NCBI GenBank assembly: GCA_024710675.1
Contig: JANJUH010000409.1
Location: forward strand, 1-15,595
DNA from: Lysobacterales bacterium
GTDB lineage: Bacteria; Pseudomonadota; Gammaproteobacteria; Xanthomonadales; SZUA-5
Direction: 5' to 3'
DNA length: 15,595 nt
A model generated the notes under the pieces. It searched no databases, was not told the origin of the DNA, and saw only the letters and a program-made list of their open reading frames with translations. A program made the translations under genes and the position numbers. This document shows, one piece after another, positions 8,182 through 14,680 of the stretch. Numbering within the stretch: the first letter of the stretch is position 1; each line of letters starts with the position of its first letter.

Positions 8182-8208
8182 CACACCCTACCTGCTGGAT
8201 TGCCCTGA

Positions 8209-8280
8209 GAGCGTCCGGATGAATCCGGACCCAGCAGACCACCGCGATCCTGTGGGTCGGGATTCATCCCGACGCTTCTG
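8209..8280 (-). repeat. REP doublet (BIME-like), copy B
   Basis: This is the reverse-complement counterpart of 4221-4292. Here both palindromes are perfect: GTCCGGAT-GA-ATCCGGAC at 8213-8230 and GTCGGGAT-TC-ATCCCGAC at 8256-8273. The two units share the consensus GTCSGGATGAATCCSGAC, face each other, and the whole element is bounded by AGCGTC/GACGCT. The C-to-G change in one unit is matched by the compensating base in the opposite arm, so pairing has been kept. Confidence 0.9.
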
Positions 8281-8293
8281 CGCGTCGGCGCAG

Positions 8294-8321
8294 AAAAAAG
8301 GGGCCGGCTCGCGCCGGCCCC
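8294..8321 (-). terminator. Rho-independent terminator of the adhesin gene
   Basis: On the minus strand a perfect 9-bp stem (GGGGCCGGC/GCCGGCCCC, 8300-8321) with a 4-nt loop is followed by six T residues (8299-8294). It begins 24 nt after the adhesin stop. Confidence 0.92.
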
Positions 8322-8345
8322 TTCGGGTGTTGCAGGCAGCCTGAC

Positions 8346-10337
8346 TTACCAGCCGTAGCCGAAGCCCACGCCCGCGGTGCTCTCGTCGTCGGTGAAGGAA
8401 CCACCGATGGTGAACGAGGCATTGTCGCCAATCGCGCGCTGGTAGCCGATCGCGAATGCTGCCTCACCACCCGAGAAACCGGCGCCGGCGGCGATGCGGT
8501 TCTCGGTGCGGATGCCGGCGGCGCTGGCGATCATCGTGCTCATCGCGGCGTTCATCGCACCGATCTTGTCGATGCGGATGTCCTGCTGCTCGAAACGGCG
8601 ATCGACGTAGCCACGCAGTTCGGCGATGCCGTCGAGGAACTGGCCGAAGTTGACCGCGTCATTGCGCATCGTGCCGTTGGCGACGTTGGTGATCTGGCGG
8701 GTGTTGCCCGAGGAACCCACCGACACCGCGTTGTCACGATCGGCGACCGAGCCATTGCCCAGGGCCACGCTGTTGCTGCCGGTGGCGCTGCTGCTGGCAC
8801 CGAGCGCGACGCTGTTGGCACCGCTGGCGGTCGCGGCACGACCGACGGCGGTGCTGTTGGCGCCGCTGGCCACGGCGGAGTTGCCGTTGGCCGTCGACAG
8901 CGAGCCGGTGGCCTGGGCCTGCCAGCCCGTGGCCGTCGCGCCGCGGCCGGAAGCGACGGACTGCGTGCCGCTCGCGGTGGAGTGGAAACCGGTCGCCTGC
9001 GCGCCCTGGCCCACCGCCATGGCGTCCTCGTCGGAAGCAACGGCACCCTGGCCGACAGCGGTGCTGTTGACGCTGGTCGCCTGCGCGCCCTGGCCGTTCG
9101 CCGTGCTGGCAGCACCACTGGCCACCGAGCCCTGACCGGTGGCGCTGCTGTTGGCACCACTCGCCGTCGCGGCGCGACCGGTGGCGGTGCTGTTGGCACC
9201 GCTGGCAACGGCGTTGTTGCCCGTCGCGGTCGAGAGATCGCCCGTCGCCTGCGACTGCCAGCCCGTTGCCGTGCCGCCACGGCCGCTGGCATTGGCGAGG
9301 GAGCCGGTCGCCGTCGAGTGGAATCCGGTCGCCTGCGCGCCCTGGCCGGTGGCCGTGGCTTCTTCGTCGGAAGCCACCGCGCCCTGGCCCAATGCCGTGC
9401 TGCGCACGCCACTGGCCTGGGAACCCTGGCCGTAGGCCGCACTGCCCGCGCCACTGGCGACCGAGCCCTGGCCCGTCGCGGTGCTGGCCACGCCACTGGC
9501 CACGGAGTTCTGGCCGTTCGCAGTGCTGTTGGCGCCGCTGGCGACCGAGTTCTGGCCGTTCGCGGTGCTGTTTTCACCGCTGGCCACCGAAGCCTGGCCG
9601 GTGGCCGTGCTATTGGCGCCGCTGGCAGTGGCGGCACGACCGGTCGCCGTGCTGTTGTCGCCGCTGGCCACGGCAGCGTTGCCGGTCGCCGTCGACAGGG
9701 CGCCGGTGGCCTGCGCCTGCCAGCCCGTGGCCGTGGCGCCGCGGCCGCTGGCGACCGACTGGGCACCGAGCGCGCTCGAATGGAAGCCGCTCGCCACGGC
9801 GCCCTGGCCGATGGCCGTGGCGTCCTCGCCGGTGGCGCGCGAACCCTGGCCGACCGCGGTCGTGTTCACGTTGGTCGCCTGCGCATCCTGGCCGACTGCG
9901 GTGCTATTGGTGCCGGTGGCCTGCGAGGCGCGGCCATTGGCGGTGCTGTTGTCGCCGCTGGCGATCGCCGAGTTGCCGGTCGCCGTCGACAGCGCGCCGG
10001 TCGCGCGGGCATCCCAACCGAGCGCGGTCGCGCCGCGACCACTGGCGACCGAATCGGCGCCAAAGGCTGAGGAGTGGAAGCCCGAGGAAACCGCGTTATC
10101 ACCCACCGCCGTGGCCTCTTCGTCGCTGGCCCGCGCATCGTGACCGATCGCGGTCGCGCGCACGCCTGTCGCAGAGGCACCCGGACCGCAGGCGAAGGCA
10201 TCCTCCCCGGGCGCCGAGGATCCGAGGTTTTGCCCGTTCGGGCCCGAGCAGTTGGTGCCGGCATGGGCCAGCGGGGCGGCGAGCAACAACAGCAAGGCGA
10301 GCGACAACGGGGCACGGCGCAAGGGAATGACGTTCAT
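8346..10337 (-). CDS. Trimeric autotransporter adhesin (YadA-like, type Vc secretion)
   Basis: This 663-residue surface protein would trimerise and export its own head through a C-terminal barrel. Residues 1-26 are a signal peptide ending in AHA. Residues 59-534 are exactly 34 head repeats of 14 residues with no indel (typical unit xNSTAtGQxAxASG), a left-handed beta-roll; a degenerate unit with Cys precedes them at 45-58. A neck motif (SVGSSGNTRQITNVANGT region) lies at about 535-566. A very short coiled coil follows, then a YadA membrane anchor from about 605 to the terminal GYGW. There is almost no stalk, so the head would sit close to the membrane. ATG 10337 was chosen for its signal peptide and GAGG 7 nt upstream. 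The frame stays open upstream without family features. A terminator follows. It probably mediates adhesion or autoaggregation; the ligand is unknown. Confidence 0.96.
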   Translation of the reverse strand: MNVIPLRRAPLSLALLLLLAAPLAHAGTNCSGPNGQNLGSSAPGEDAFACGPGASATGVRATAIGHDARASDEEATAVGDNAVSSGFHSSAFGADSVASGRGATALGWDARATGALSTATGNSAIASGDNSTANGRASQATGTNSTAVGQDAQATNVNTTAVGQGSRATGEDATAIGQGAVASGFHSSALGAQSVASGRGATATGWQAQATGALSTATGNAAVASGDNSTATGRAATASGANSTATGQASVASGENSTANGQNSVASGANSTANGQNSVASGVASTATGQGSVASGAGSAAYGQGSQASGVRSTALGQGAVASDEEATATGQGAQATGFHSTATGSLANASGRGGTATGWQSQATGDLSTATGNNAVASGANSTATGRAATASGANSSATGQGSVASGAASTANGQGAQATSVNSTAVGQGAVASDEDAMAVGQGAQATGFHSTASGTQSVASGRGATATGWQAQATGSLSTANGNSAVASGANSTAVGRAATASGANSVALGASSSATGSNSVALGNGSVADRDNAVSVGSSGNTRQITNVANGTMRNDAVNFGQFLDGIAELRGYVDRRFEQQDIRIDKIGAMNAAMSTMIASAAGIRTENRIAAGAGFSGGEAAFAIGYQRAIGDNASFTIGGSFTDDESTAGVGFGYGW
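8736..10163 (-). repeat. 42-bp coding repeat array with four 210-bp cassettes
   Basis: The 34 adhesin head repeats are 42 bp each. A cassette of five distinct repeats in fixed order occurs four times: 9912-10121, 9618-9827, 9156-9365 and 8820-9029. The order is recognisable from residues 1-2 and 8 of each unit: E(E/D)..D/Q, FH..A/S/T, RG..W, xL..N, xN..R. The cassettes are separated by 2, 6 and 3 other units. Confidence 0.92.
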
Positions 10338-10534
10338 GGCGCAACCTCGAATGGGAGTCGAAAGGGGGAAACGCCGCCCGACGCGCCCTCCCGGGTACGT
10401 CGTACAACAGCGCGAAAGGATGTTACGGAATTTCATGCGGATCGGGGCCACGCATTTTCCGAATTCCTTGCGAGGCGATCCTCGGCCGGCCTCGGCTGAG
10501 GTGAACGGGTTGGTCCGGCACGGGCATGCAAGGC

Positions 10535-10564
10535 GTGACAGCGCCCCCCGCCATCGTTTACAGT
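10535..10564 (+). promoter_or_regulatory. Candidate promoter of the helicase-like gene
   Basis: GTGACA (10535-10540, five of six to the -35 consensus) and TACAGT (10559-10564, four of six to the -10 consensus) are 18 nt apart. A start near 10571 would give a leader of about 225 nt. It rests on motif matching only. The rest of the 458-nt gap towards the adhesin shows a small palindrome (GTACG-T-CGTAC, 10395-10405) and no recognisable gene. Confidence 0.4.
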
Positions 10565-10606
10565 CATCGGGTAGGCCGGCAGGGCCATACACGGTAGCTG
10601 AGTCGT

Positions 10607-10768
10607 ATTCGGAAGTGCGAGGCCTTCAGGCTTCCCCGAATCGCCTGCTCAGTCCCGGTCGTGGAATGCGTGATCGGCATTCCCCTGTCGGCACATGGTC
10701 GAGCGTGGCCTGGGGCAATCCGGAGGATTGCTGGGTCGGCGCCGTCCCGGGTGCGCCAATGGGCACCC
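10607..10768 (+). promoter_or_regulatory. Structured 5' leader: four successive hairpins
   Basis: Four hairpins precede the helicase-like gene. The first, at 10607-10641, pairs ATTCGGAAG with CTTCCCCGAAT (2-nt bulge); alternatively an inner GAGGCC/GGCTTC stem forms at 10619-10634. The second, at 10663-10683, has perfect 7-bp arms GGAATGC/GCATTCC. The third, at 10716-10730, is CAATCC-GGA-GGATTG. The fourth, at 10749-10768, is GGGTGC/GCACCC, ending 12 nt before the AAGGAG ribosome binding site. No known riboswitch family was recognised. Confidence 0.5.
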
Positions 10769-10795
10769 CCACTGCCGCAAGGAGTCATTGCGCCT

Positions 10796-12025
10796 ATGAG
10801 TTTCGAGGAACCCGGAAACGGGGTCGCCGCGGCTGCGCCTGCAGTCGAAACGCCTGCCACGGCCGCCTCCGGCCATGGACATCGCCTGTTTGTCGTGGCC
10901 TTGGGGCGCAAGCGCGACGCGCTGCGACTGCTGCTCGAGCAAGCACCGGAGCAGCCCGCGCTGGTACTGACGCGAACCAAGCACGGGGCCGAGAAGATCT
11001 CCCGCTACCTGGACCGCAACGGAACGCCCTGTGCCGCCATCCATGGGCACAAGAGTGCCGGCGCCAGGCGCCGCGCCCAGGAAGGCTTTGCCAGCGGTGA
11101 ACTGAAAGTGCTGGTGGCCACCGATCTTGCTGCCCGCGCCCTCGCTTTCGAGTCCCCGCCACGCCTGGTCAACTACGACCTGCCGCACAGCGGCGAGGAA
11201 TACCTGGCGCGGGTCGCCAACGCCGCGCCCGGCAGCGAGGCCATCTCGATCCTGACCCAGGACGAAGCGCCGCAGTTCCGGGAAGTCCGGCGCGTGGTGC
11301 CCGCCGAACAACTGCTGCTGGAGACGCTCGAAGGGCTCGAACCGGCCGCAGCCTTCGATCCCGAATACACTCCGCCGCCGCGCATCGACGCTGACGACGC
11401 CCGCGAGGAAGCGACCGCCAGCGTCGAATCACCGACGGCCAGCGCCGAAGCCGTGACTGGCGAGACCGAAGCGGTCGAAGCCCGCGCGCCGGCTCCGCGT
11501 CCGGCAACGGCGCCTGCCGAGAAGCGCGGCCGCAATCGTCGCCAGCGCAACAAGGTCAAGACCCCAAGCGCCGCTCGCGAACCGATCGAGCCCGGCAACC
11601 GGGCGCCGCCGGTGCACGTCGAGGAGGAAATCGACGACGATTACTGTCCCGGCAACTCCCTGGCCCTGCCACCCACGCATATGGGCCGGGCAGCGATCAC
11701 CCACGGCAAGCAGCGCCGCCGCGGTCGCCACGACCCGTTCGCGCCGGTGGAGATCGACGAGGACCGCGCCAGCATCTACGACGAACGCCAGCCCGACGAC
11801 TACCGCGACCAGTGGAGCGTGCTCGGGCCGGACACCGCCCGCCCCTCCTGGACCTACGCCGATCACGGTCGCGGACATGGCATGGAGGGCGACCGCGGCG
11901 GCGAGCCGCGACGCGGGCCGCAGCCGGCCGCCCGGCCACAGGGCGCCCAGGCGCCGCGTGGCGCAAGGCGGCGCCGCGGCGGTGGCGGTGGCGGTGGCAA
12001 GCCGCGCCCGGCCGGTAATGGTTGA
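10796..12025 (+). CDS. RhlE-like helicase C-terminal domain protein, motif VI degenerate (pseudo-helicase)
   Basis: This 409-residue protein contains only the second RecA-like domain of a DEAD-box RNA helicase (about 30-165). There is no Q motif, Walker A or DEAD box. The RhlE resemblance is clear: VLTRTKHGAE at 57-66 (motif IV), AAIHGHKSAGARRRA at 80-94, and VATDLAARAL at 107-116 (motif V). However, the usual HRIGRTGRAG of motif VI is replaced by ARVANAAPGS at 138-147, which removes both catalytic arginines, and the motif V aspartate is lost. Residues 180-409 are low-complexity, first acidic, then Arg/Gly-rich, ending in an RRRR run plus a Gly tract typical of RNA-binding tails. AAGGAG lies 11 nt before ATG 10796. 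The frame is intact with normal codon bias, so it is probably expressed. An ATPase-dead RNA-binding or regulatory role is inferred. Confidence 0.82.
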   Translation: MSFEEPGNGVAAAAPAVETPATAASGHGHRLFVVALGRKRDALRLLLEQAPEQPALVLTRTKHGAEKISRYLDRNGTPCAAIHGHKSAGARRRAQEGFASGELKVLVATDLAARALAFESPPRLVNYDLPHSGEEYLARVANAAPGSEAISILTQDEAPQFREVRRVVPAEQLLLETLEGLEPAAAFDPEYTPPPRIDADDAREEATASVESPTASAEAVTGETEAVEARAPAPRPATAPAEKRGRNRRQRNKVKTPSAAREPIEPGNRAPPVHVEEEIDDDYCPGNSLALPPTHMGRAAITHGKQRRRGRHDPFAPVEIDEDRASIYDERQPDDYRDQWSVLGPDTARPSWTYADHGRGHGMEGDRGGEPRRGPQPAARPQGAQAPRGARRRRGGGGGGGKPRPAGNG

Positions 12026-12074
12026 GCGGCGGCAGCGATAGACTCGCGGTCCCCGTCCTGCCCGGGAGCACCCC

Positions 12075-12689
12075 ATGCATCTTGCGAGTGACAGCTTCGC
12101 CCACGGCGCCTTCATCCCGGATCCCTATGCCTTCGGCGTGCCCGGTGATGGCGCACCGATGGCCTTCGGGGCCAATCGCAGCCCGCACCTGGTCTGGTCG
12201 GATGTGCCTGACGGCACCCGGTCCTTTGCGCTGATCTGCGTCGATCCCGACGTGCCGAGCGTCTTTGACGACGCCAACCAGCCCGGCCGCCACATCGCCC
12301 GCGACCTGCCGCGACAGGACTTCATCCACTGGGTGATGGTCGACATCCCGGCCGGCTGCAGGGAACTGCCCGCGGGTTCCTGCGGCGAGGGCGTGGTCAA
12401 GGGCGGCAAACAGCACCCGCCCGGGCCAGCCGGCAGCCACCAGGGCATCAACGACTACGGTGCCTTCATGGGCGACGGTGATTACCACGGCTACGACGGC
12501 CCCTGCCCGCCGTGGAACGACGAGCGCATGCACCACTACCACTTTCGCCTTTACGCGCTCGATGTGCCGACGCTGGGTCTGTCCGGATCCTTCAGCGCAA
12601 AGGACGCCCTGGCAGCGATGGAAGGCCACGTGCTGGCGATGGCCGAGCACGTCGGGGCCTACAGCCTGAACCCGCAACTCCGGCCCTGA
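12075..12689 (+). CDS. YbhB/YbcL family Raf kinase inhibitor-like protein (PEBP)
   Basis: This 204-residue phosphatidylethanolamine-binding-protein family member has no signal peptide, so it is probably cytoplasmic. Signature pieces are CVDPDVPS at 55-62, DFIHWVMVDIP at 82-92, GINDYG at 124-129 and GPCPPWNDERMHHYHFRLYAL at 142-162. Together these line the conserved anion/ligand pocket (D57, D59, H85, the GPCPP turn and H155). Relative to E. coli YbhB it carries a longer insert around 61-80. GGGAG lies 6 nt before the ATG. The gene starts 49 nt after the helicase-like gene and ends 17 nt before the TRAP small permease, so it may be co-transcribed with either. The biochemical role of bacterial PEBPs is poorly defined, and no function is claimed. 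Confidence 0.93.
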   Translation: MHLASDSFAHGAFIPDPYAFGVPGDGAPMAFGANRSPHLVWSDVPDGTRSFALICVDPDVPSVFDDANQPGRHIARDLPRQDFIHWVMVDIPAGCRELPAGSCGEGVVKGGKQHPPGPAGSHQGINDYGAFMGDGDYHGYDGPCPPWNDERMHHYHFRLYALDVPTLGLSGSFSAKDALAAMEGHVLAMAEHVGAYSLNPQLRP

Positions 12690-12706
12690 CCGCCGCGCCG
12701 GCCCGG

Positions 12707-13246
12707 ATGCGCGCGCAAGCACTGACACGCCTCGCGAAGGGGCTCGAATGGCCGGTGCGCGTGGTCGGCGTGCTGCTGACCGTGCTCGTGCTGCTCATCG
12801 TCGTCGGCGAGTTCGCCGTGGTCGCCTTGCGCTATGGCTGGCAGTGGTCCGGGCCCTGGCTGCGCGAGGCGGTGCTGGCGCTCAACGGCGCGGTCTTCCT
12901 GCTCGGTGCGGCCTGGGCGCTGCAGGAGAACGAGCACGTCCGCGTCGATGTGCTGTCGCGGCGCTGGTCGGCGCGTACCCGTGGCATCGTCGAGTGCCTG
13001 GGCATGCTGCTCGTCGTGTTGCCCTTCGCCGTCTTCGTCTACTTCGTCAGCGACGACTATGTGCTGCGCAGCCACGCCATCGGCGAGCGCTCCGGGGAGC
13101 CCGGCGGGCTGCCGGCGCTGTGGCTGCAGAAGGCGCTGATCCCGGCCATGGCGGTGTTGCTCGCGGTGCAGGCGCTGGCTTCGGCAGCACGGGCACTGGC
13201 TGCCGTGCTCGGCGACGACACCAGGCCAGAGCAGGACGCCGCATGA
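12707..13246 (+). CDS. TRAP transporter small permease (DctQ-like)
   Basis: This 179-residue inner-membrane protein has four predicted helices at about 18-40, 54-73, 93-115 and 143-166, the DctQ topology. The HVRVDVLSRRW stretch at 77-87 and the ERSGEPGGLPALW loop at 127-139 are typical of the mannitol/chloroaromatic-type TRAP subfamily, whose members carry organic acids. DctQ forms a complex with the large permease, whose ATG overlaps its stop in an ATGA. ATG 12707 is the only good start before the first helix. No clear ribosome binding site precedes it, so translation may depend on reading through from the PEBP gene 17 nt upstream. Confidence 0.93.
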   Translation: MRAQALTRLAKGLEWPVRVVGVLLTVLVLLIVVGEFAVVALRYGWQWSGPWLREAVLALNGAVFLLGAAWALQENEHVRVDVLSRRWSARTRGIVECLGMLLVVLPFAVFVYFVSDDYVLRSHAIGERSGEPGGLPALWLQKALIPAMAVLLAVQALASAARALAAVLGDDTRPEQDAA

Positions 13247-14616
13247 GCGCCGCCGACTGGATTCCGCTGATCCTCTTCCTGGCGCTCGCCGGTGCGCTGC
13301 TGCTCGGACTGCCGGTGGCCTTCACGCTGGCCGGGGTGGCGCTCGCCGCTGCTGGCATCGGCATCGCCAGCGGCCATTTCGACCCCAATTACCTCGACGC
13401 CTTCCCCAGCCGTGTCTTTGGCGTGATGGGCAACGAGACGCTGCTGGCGGTGCCGCTGTTCGTCTTCATGGGCGTGATGCTTGAGCGCACGCAACTGGCC
13501 GAGCGCCTGCTGACGGCGATGGCGGCACTGTTCGGCGGGGTCCGCGGCGGACTGGCGATCGCGGTGATGCTGGTCGGTGCGGTGCTCGCGGCGAGTACCG
13601 GCATCGTCGGCGCCACGGTCGTGACCATGGGCCTGATCGCGCTGCCGACGATGCTGCGCGCCGGCTACGACCCACGCCTGGCCTGCGGCACGATCTGCTC
13701 GGCCGGAACGCTCGGCCAGATCATCCCGCCCTCGGTGATCCTGGTGCTGCTGGGCGATGTGCTCGGCAATGCCTACCAGAAGGCCCAGCTCTACCAGGGC
13801 ATCTTCGCGCCGAAGTCGGTCGCCGTGGGCGATCTCTTCGCCGGTGCGGTGCTGCCCGGCCTGGTGCTGGTCGCCGCGTACCTCGCGTGGTTGCTGCTCC
13901 TGGCCTGGCTGCGGCCGTCATGGGCACCGACACTGCCCGCCGCCATGCGCCCCAAGGCCGGCCTGATCGAGTTCACCGGCGCACTGCTGCCGCCGCTGCT
14001 GTTGGTGCTCGCGGTGCTGGGATCGATCCTGGGCGGCATCGCCACGCCCACCGAGGCGGCGGCGATCGGTGCGGTCGGGGCAACGCTGCTGGCCCTGCTG
14101 TCAGGCCGCCTCAGCCTCAAGGCGCTGCGCGAAACGGCGCGCAAGACCGCGCTGGTGACTGCGATGGTCTACATGATCCTGGTCGCGGCGACGCTGTTCT
14201 CGCTGGTCTTCCGCGGCTACGGCGGCGACGACGCCGTGCACCACTGGCTGTCCGGACTGCCGGGCGGCGTCATCGGCGCGCTGCTGATCGTCAACCTCGC
14301 GGTCTTCGTGCTCGGATTCCTGCTCGATTTCATCGAGATCACCTTCATCGTCGTGCCGTTGGTGGCCCCGCCGCTGCTGGCGATGGGTGTGGACCCGATC
14401 TGGCTGGGGGTGATGCTGGCCATCAACCTGCAGACCTCATTCCTGACGCCACCCTTCGGCTGTGCCCGGTTCTACCTGCGCGGCGTGGCGCCGGCTGCCA
14501 TCGAGACCACCGCGATCTACCGTGGCGTCGTCCCCTTCATCGCCATCCAGTTGCTGGTGTTGCTGGCGCTGGCCCTGTTCCCTGCCCGGGCCACCTGGCT
14601 GCCCACGCAGCTCTGA
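13243..14616 (+). CDS. TRAP transporter large permease (DctM-like)
   Basis: This 457-residue polytopic inner-membrane protein forms the sodium-coupled transport channel of a tripartite ATP-independent periplasmic transporter. Landmarks are AASTGIVGATVVTMG at 116-130, GTLGQIIPPSV at 156-166, GGIATPTEAAAIG at 264-276, GFLLDFIEITFIVVPL at 358-373 and QTSFLTPPFG at 397-406. Normal full length has about a dozen membrane segments. The start overlaps the small-permease stop (ATGA), so the two are translationally coupled. No substrate-binding DctP subunit lies on either side within the window. It must be encoded elsewhere or supplied by another TRAP system. The motifs fit the mannitol/chloroaromatic (2-oxo- or hydroxy-acid) subfamily; the substrate is not determined. 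Confidence 0.96.
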   Translation: MSAADWIPLILFLALAGALLLGLPVAFTLAGVALAAAGIGIASGHFDPNYLDAFPSRVFGVMGNETLLAVPLFVFMGVMLERTQLAERLLTAMAALFGGVRGGLAIAVMLVGAVLAASTGIVGATVVTMGLIALPTMLRAGYDPRLACGTICSAGTLGQIIPPSVILVLLGDVLGNAYQKAQLYQGIFAPKSVAVGDLFAGAVLPGLVLVAAYLAWLLLLAWLRPSWAPTLPAAMRPKAGLIEFTGALLPPLLLVLAVLGSILGGIATPTEAAAIGAVGATLLALLSGRLSLKALRETARKTALVTAMVYMILVAATLFSLVFRGYGGDDAVHHWLSGLPGGVIGALLIVNLAVFVLGFLLDFIEITFIVVPLVAPPLLAMGVDPIWLGVMLAINLQTSFLTPPFGCARFYLRGVAPAAIETTAIYRGVVPFIAIQLLVLLALALFPARATWLPTQL

Positions 14617-14680
14617 CGCGGAACCCGCGGGCACTCCGGGCGGTCGCATGCCCCTCCTTCCCTTCTTCCCGAGCCTTCCG

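Noticed and set aside
8736..10163. CRISPR array
   Set aside because: The repeats are 42-bp coding units without spacers, in frame with a YadA-like protein.
8982..10330. Long plus-strand open frames across the adhesin repeats
   Set aside because: The 42-bp periodicity keeps antisense frames open and produces artificial repeats. The minus-strand product has a signal peptide, neck and membrane anchor.
10338..10592. N-terminal extension of the adhesin to an upstream ATG
   Set aside because: It would place 85 residues before an obvious signal peptide; ATG 10337 has its own GAGG ribosome binding site.
10661..10795. Upstream start for the helicase-like protein
   Set aside because: The added residues match no helicase sequence and the region folds into hairpins; AAGGAG supports ATG 10796.
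10796..12025. Helicase-like gene as a decayed pseudogene
   Set aside because: There is no frameshift or stop over 409 codons, codon bias is normal and a ribosome binding site is present. Domain loss with motif-specific substitution fits a repurposed protein better, though this is not proven.
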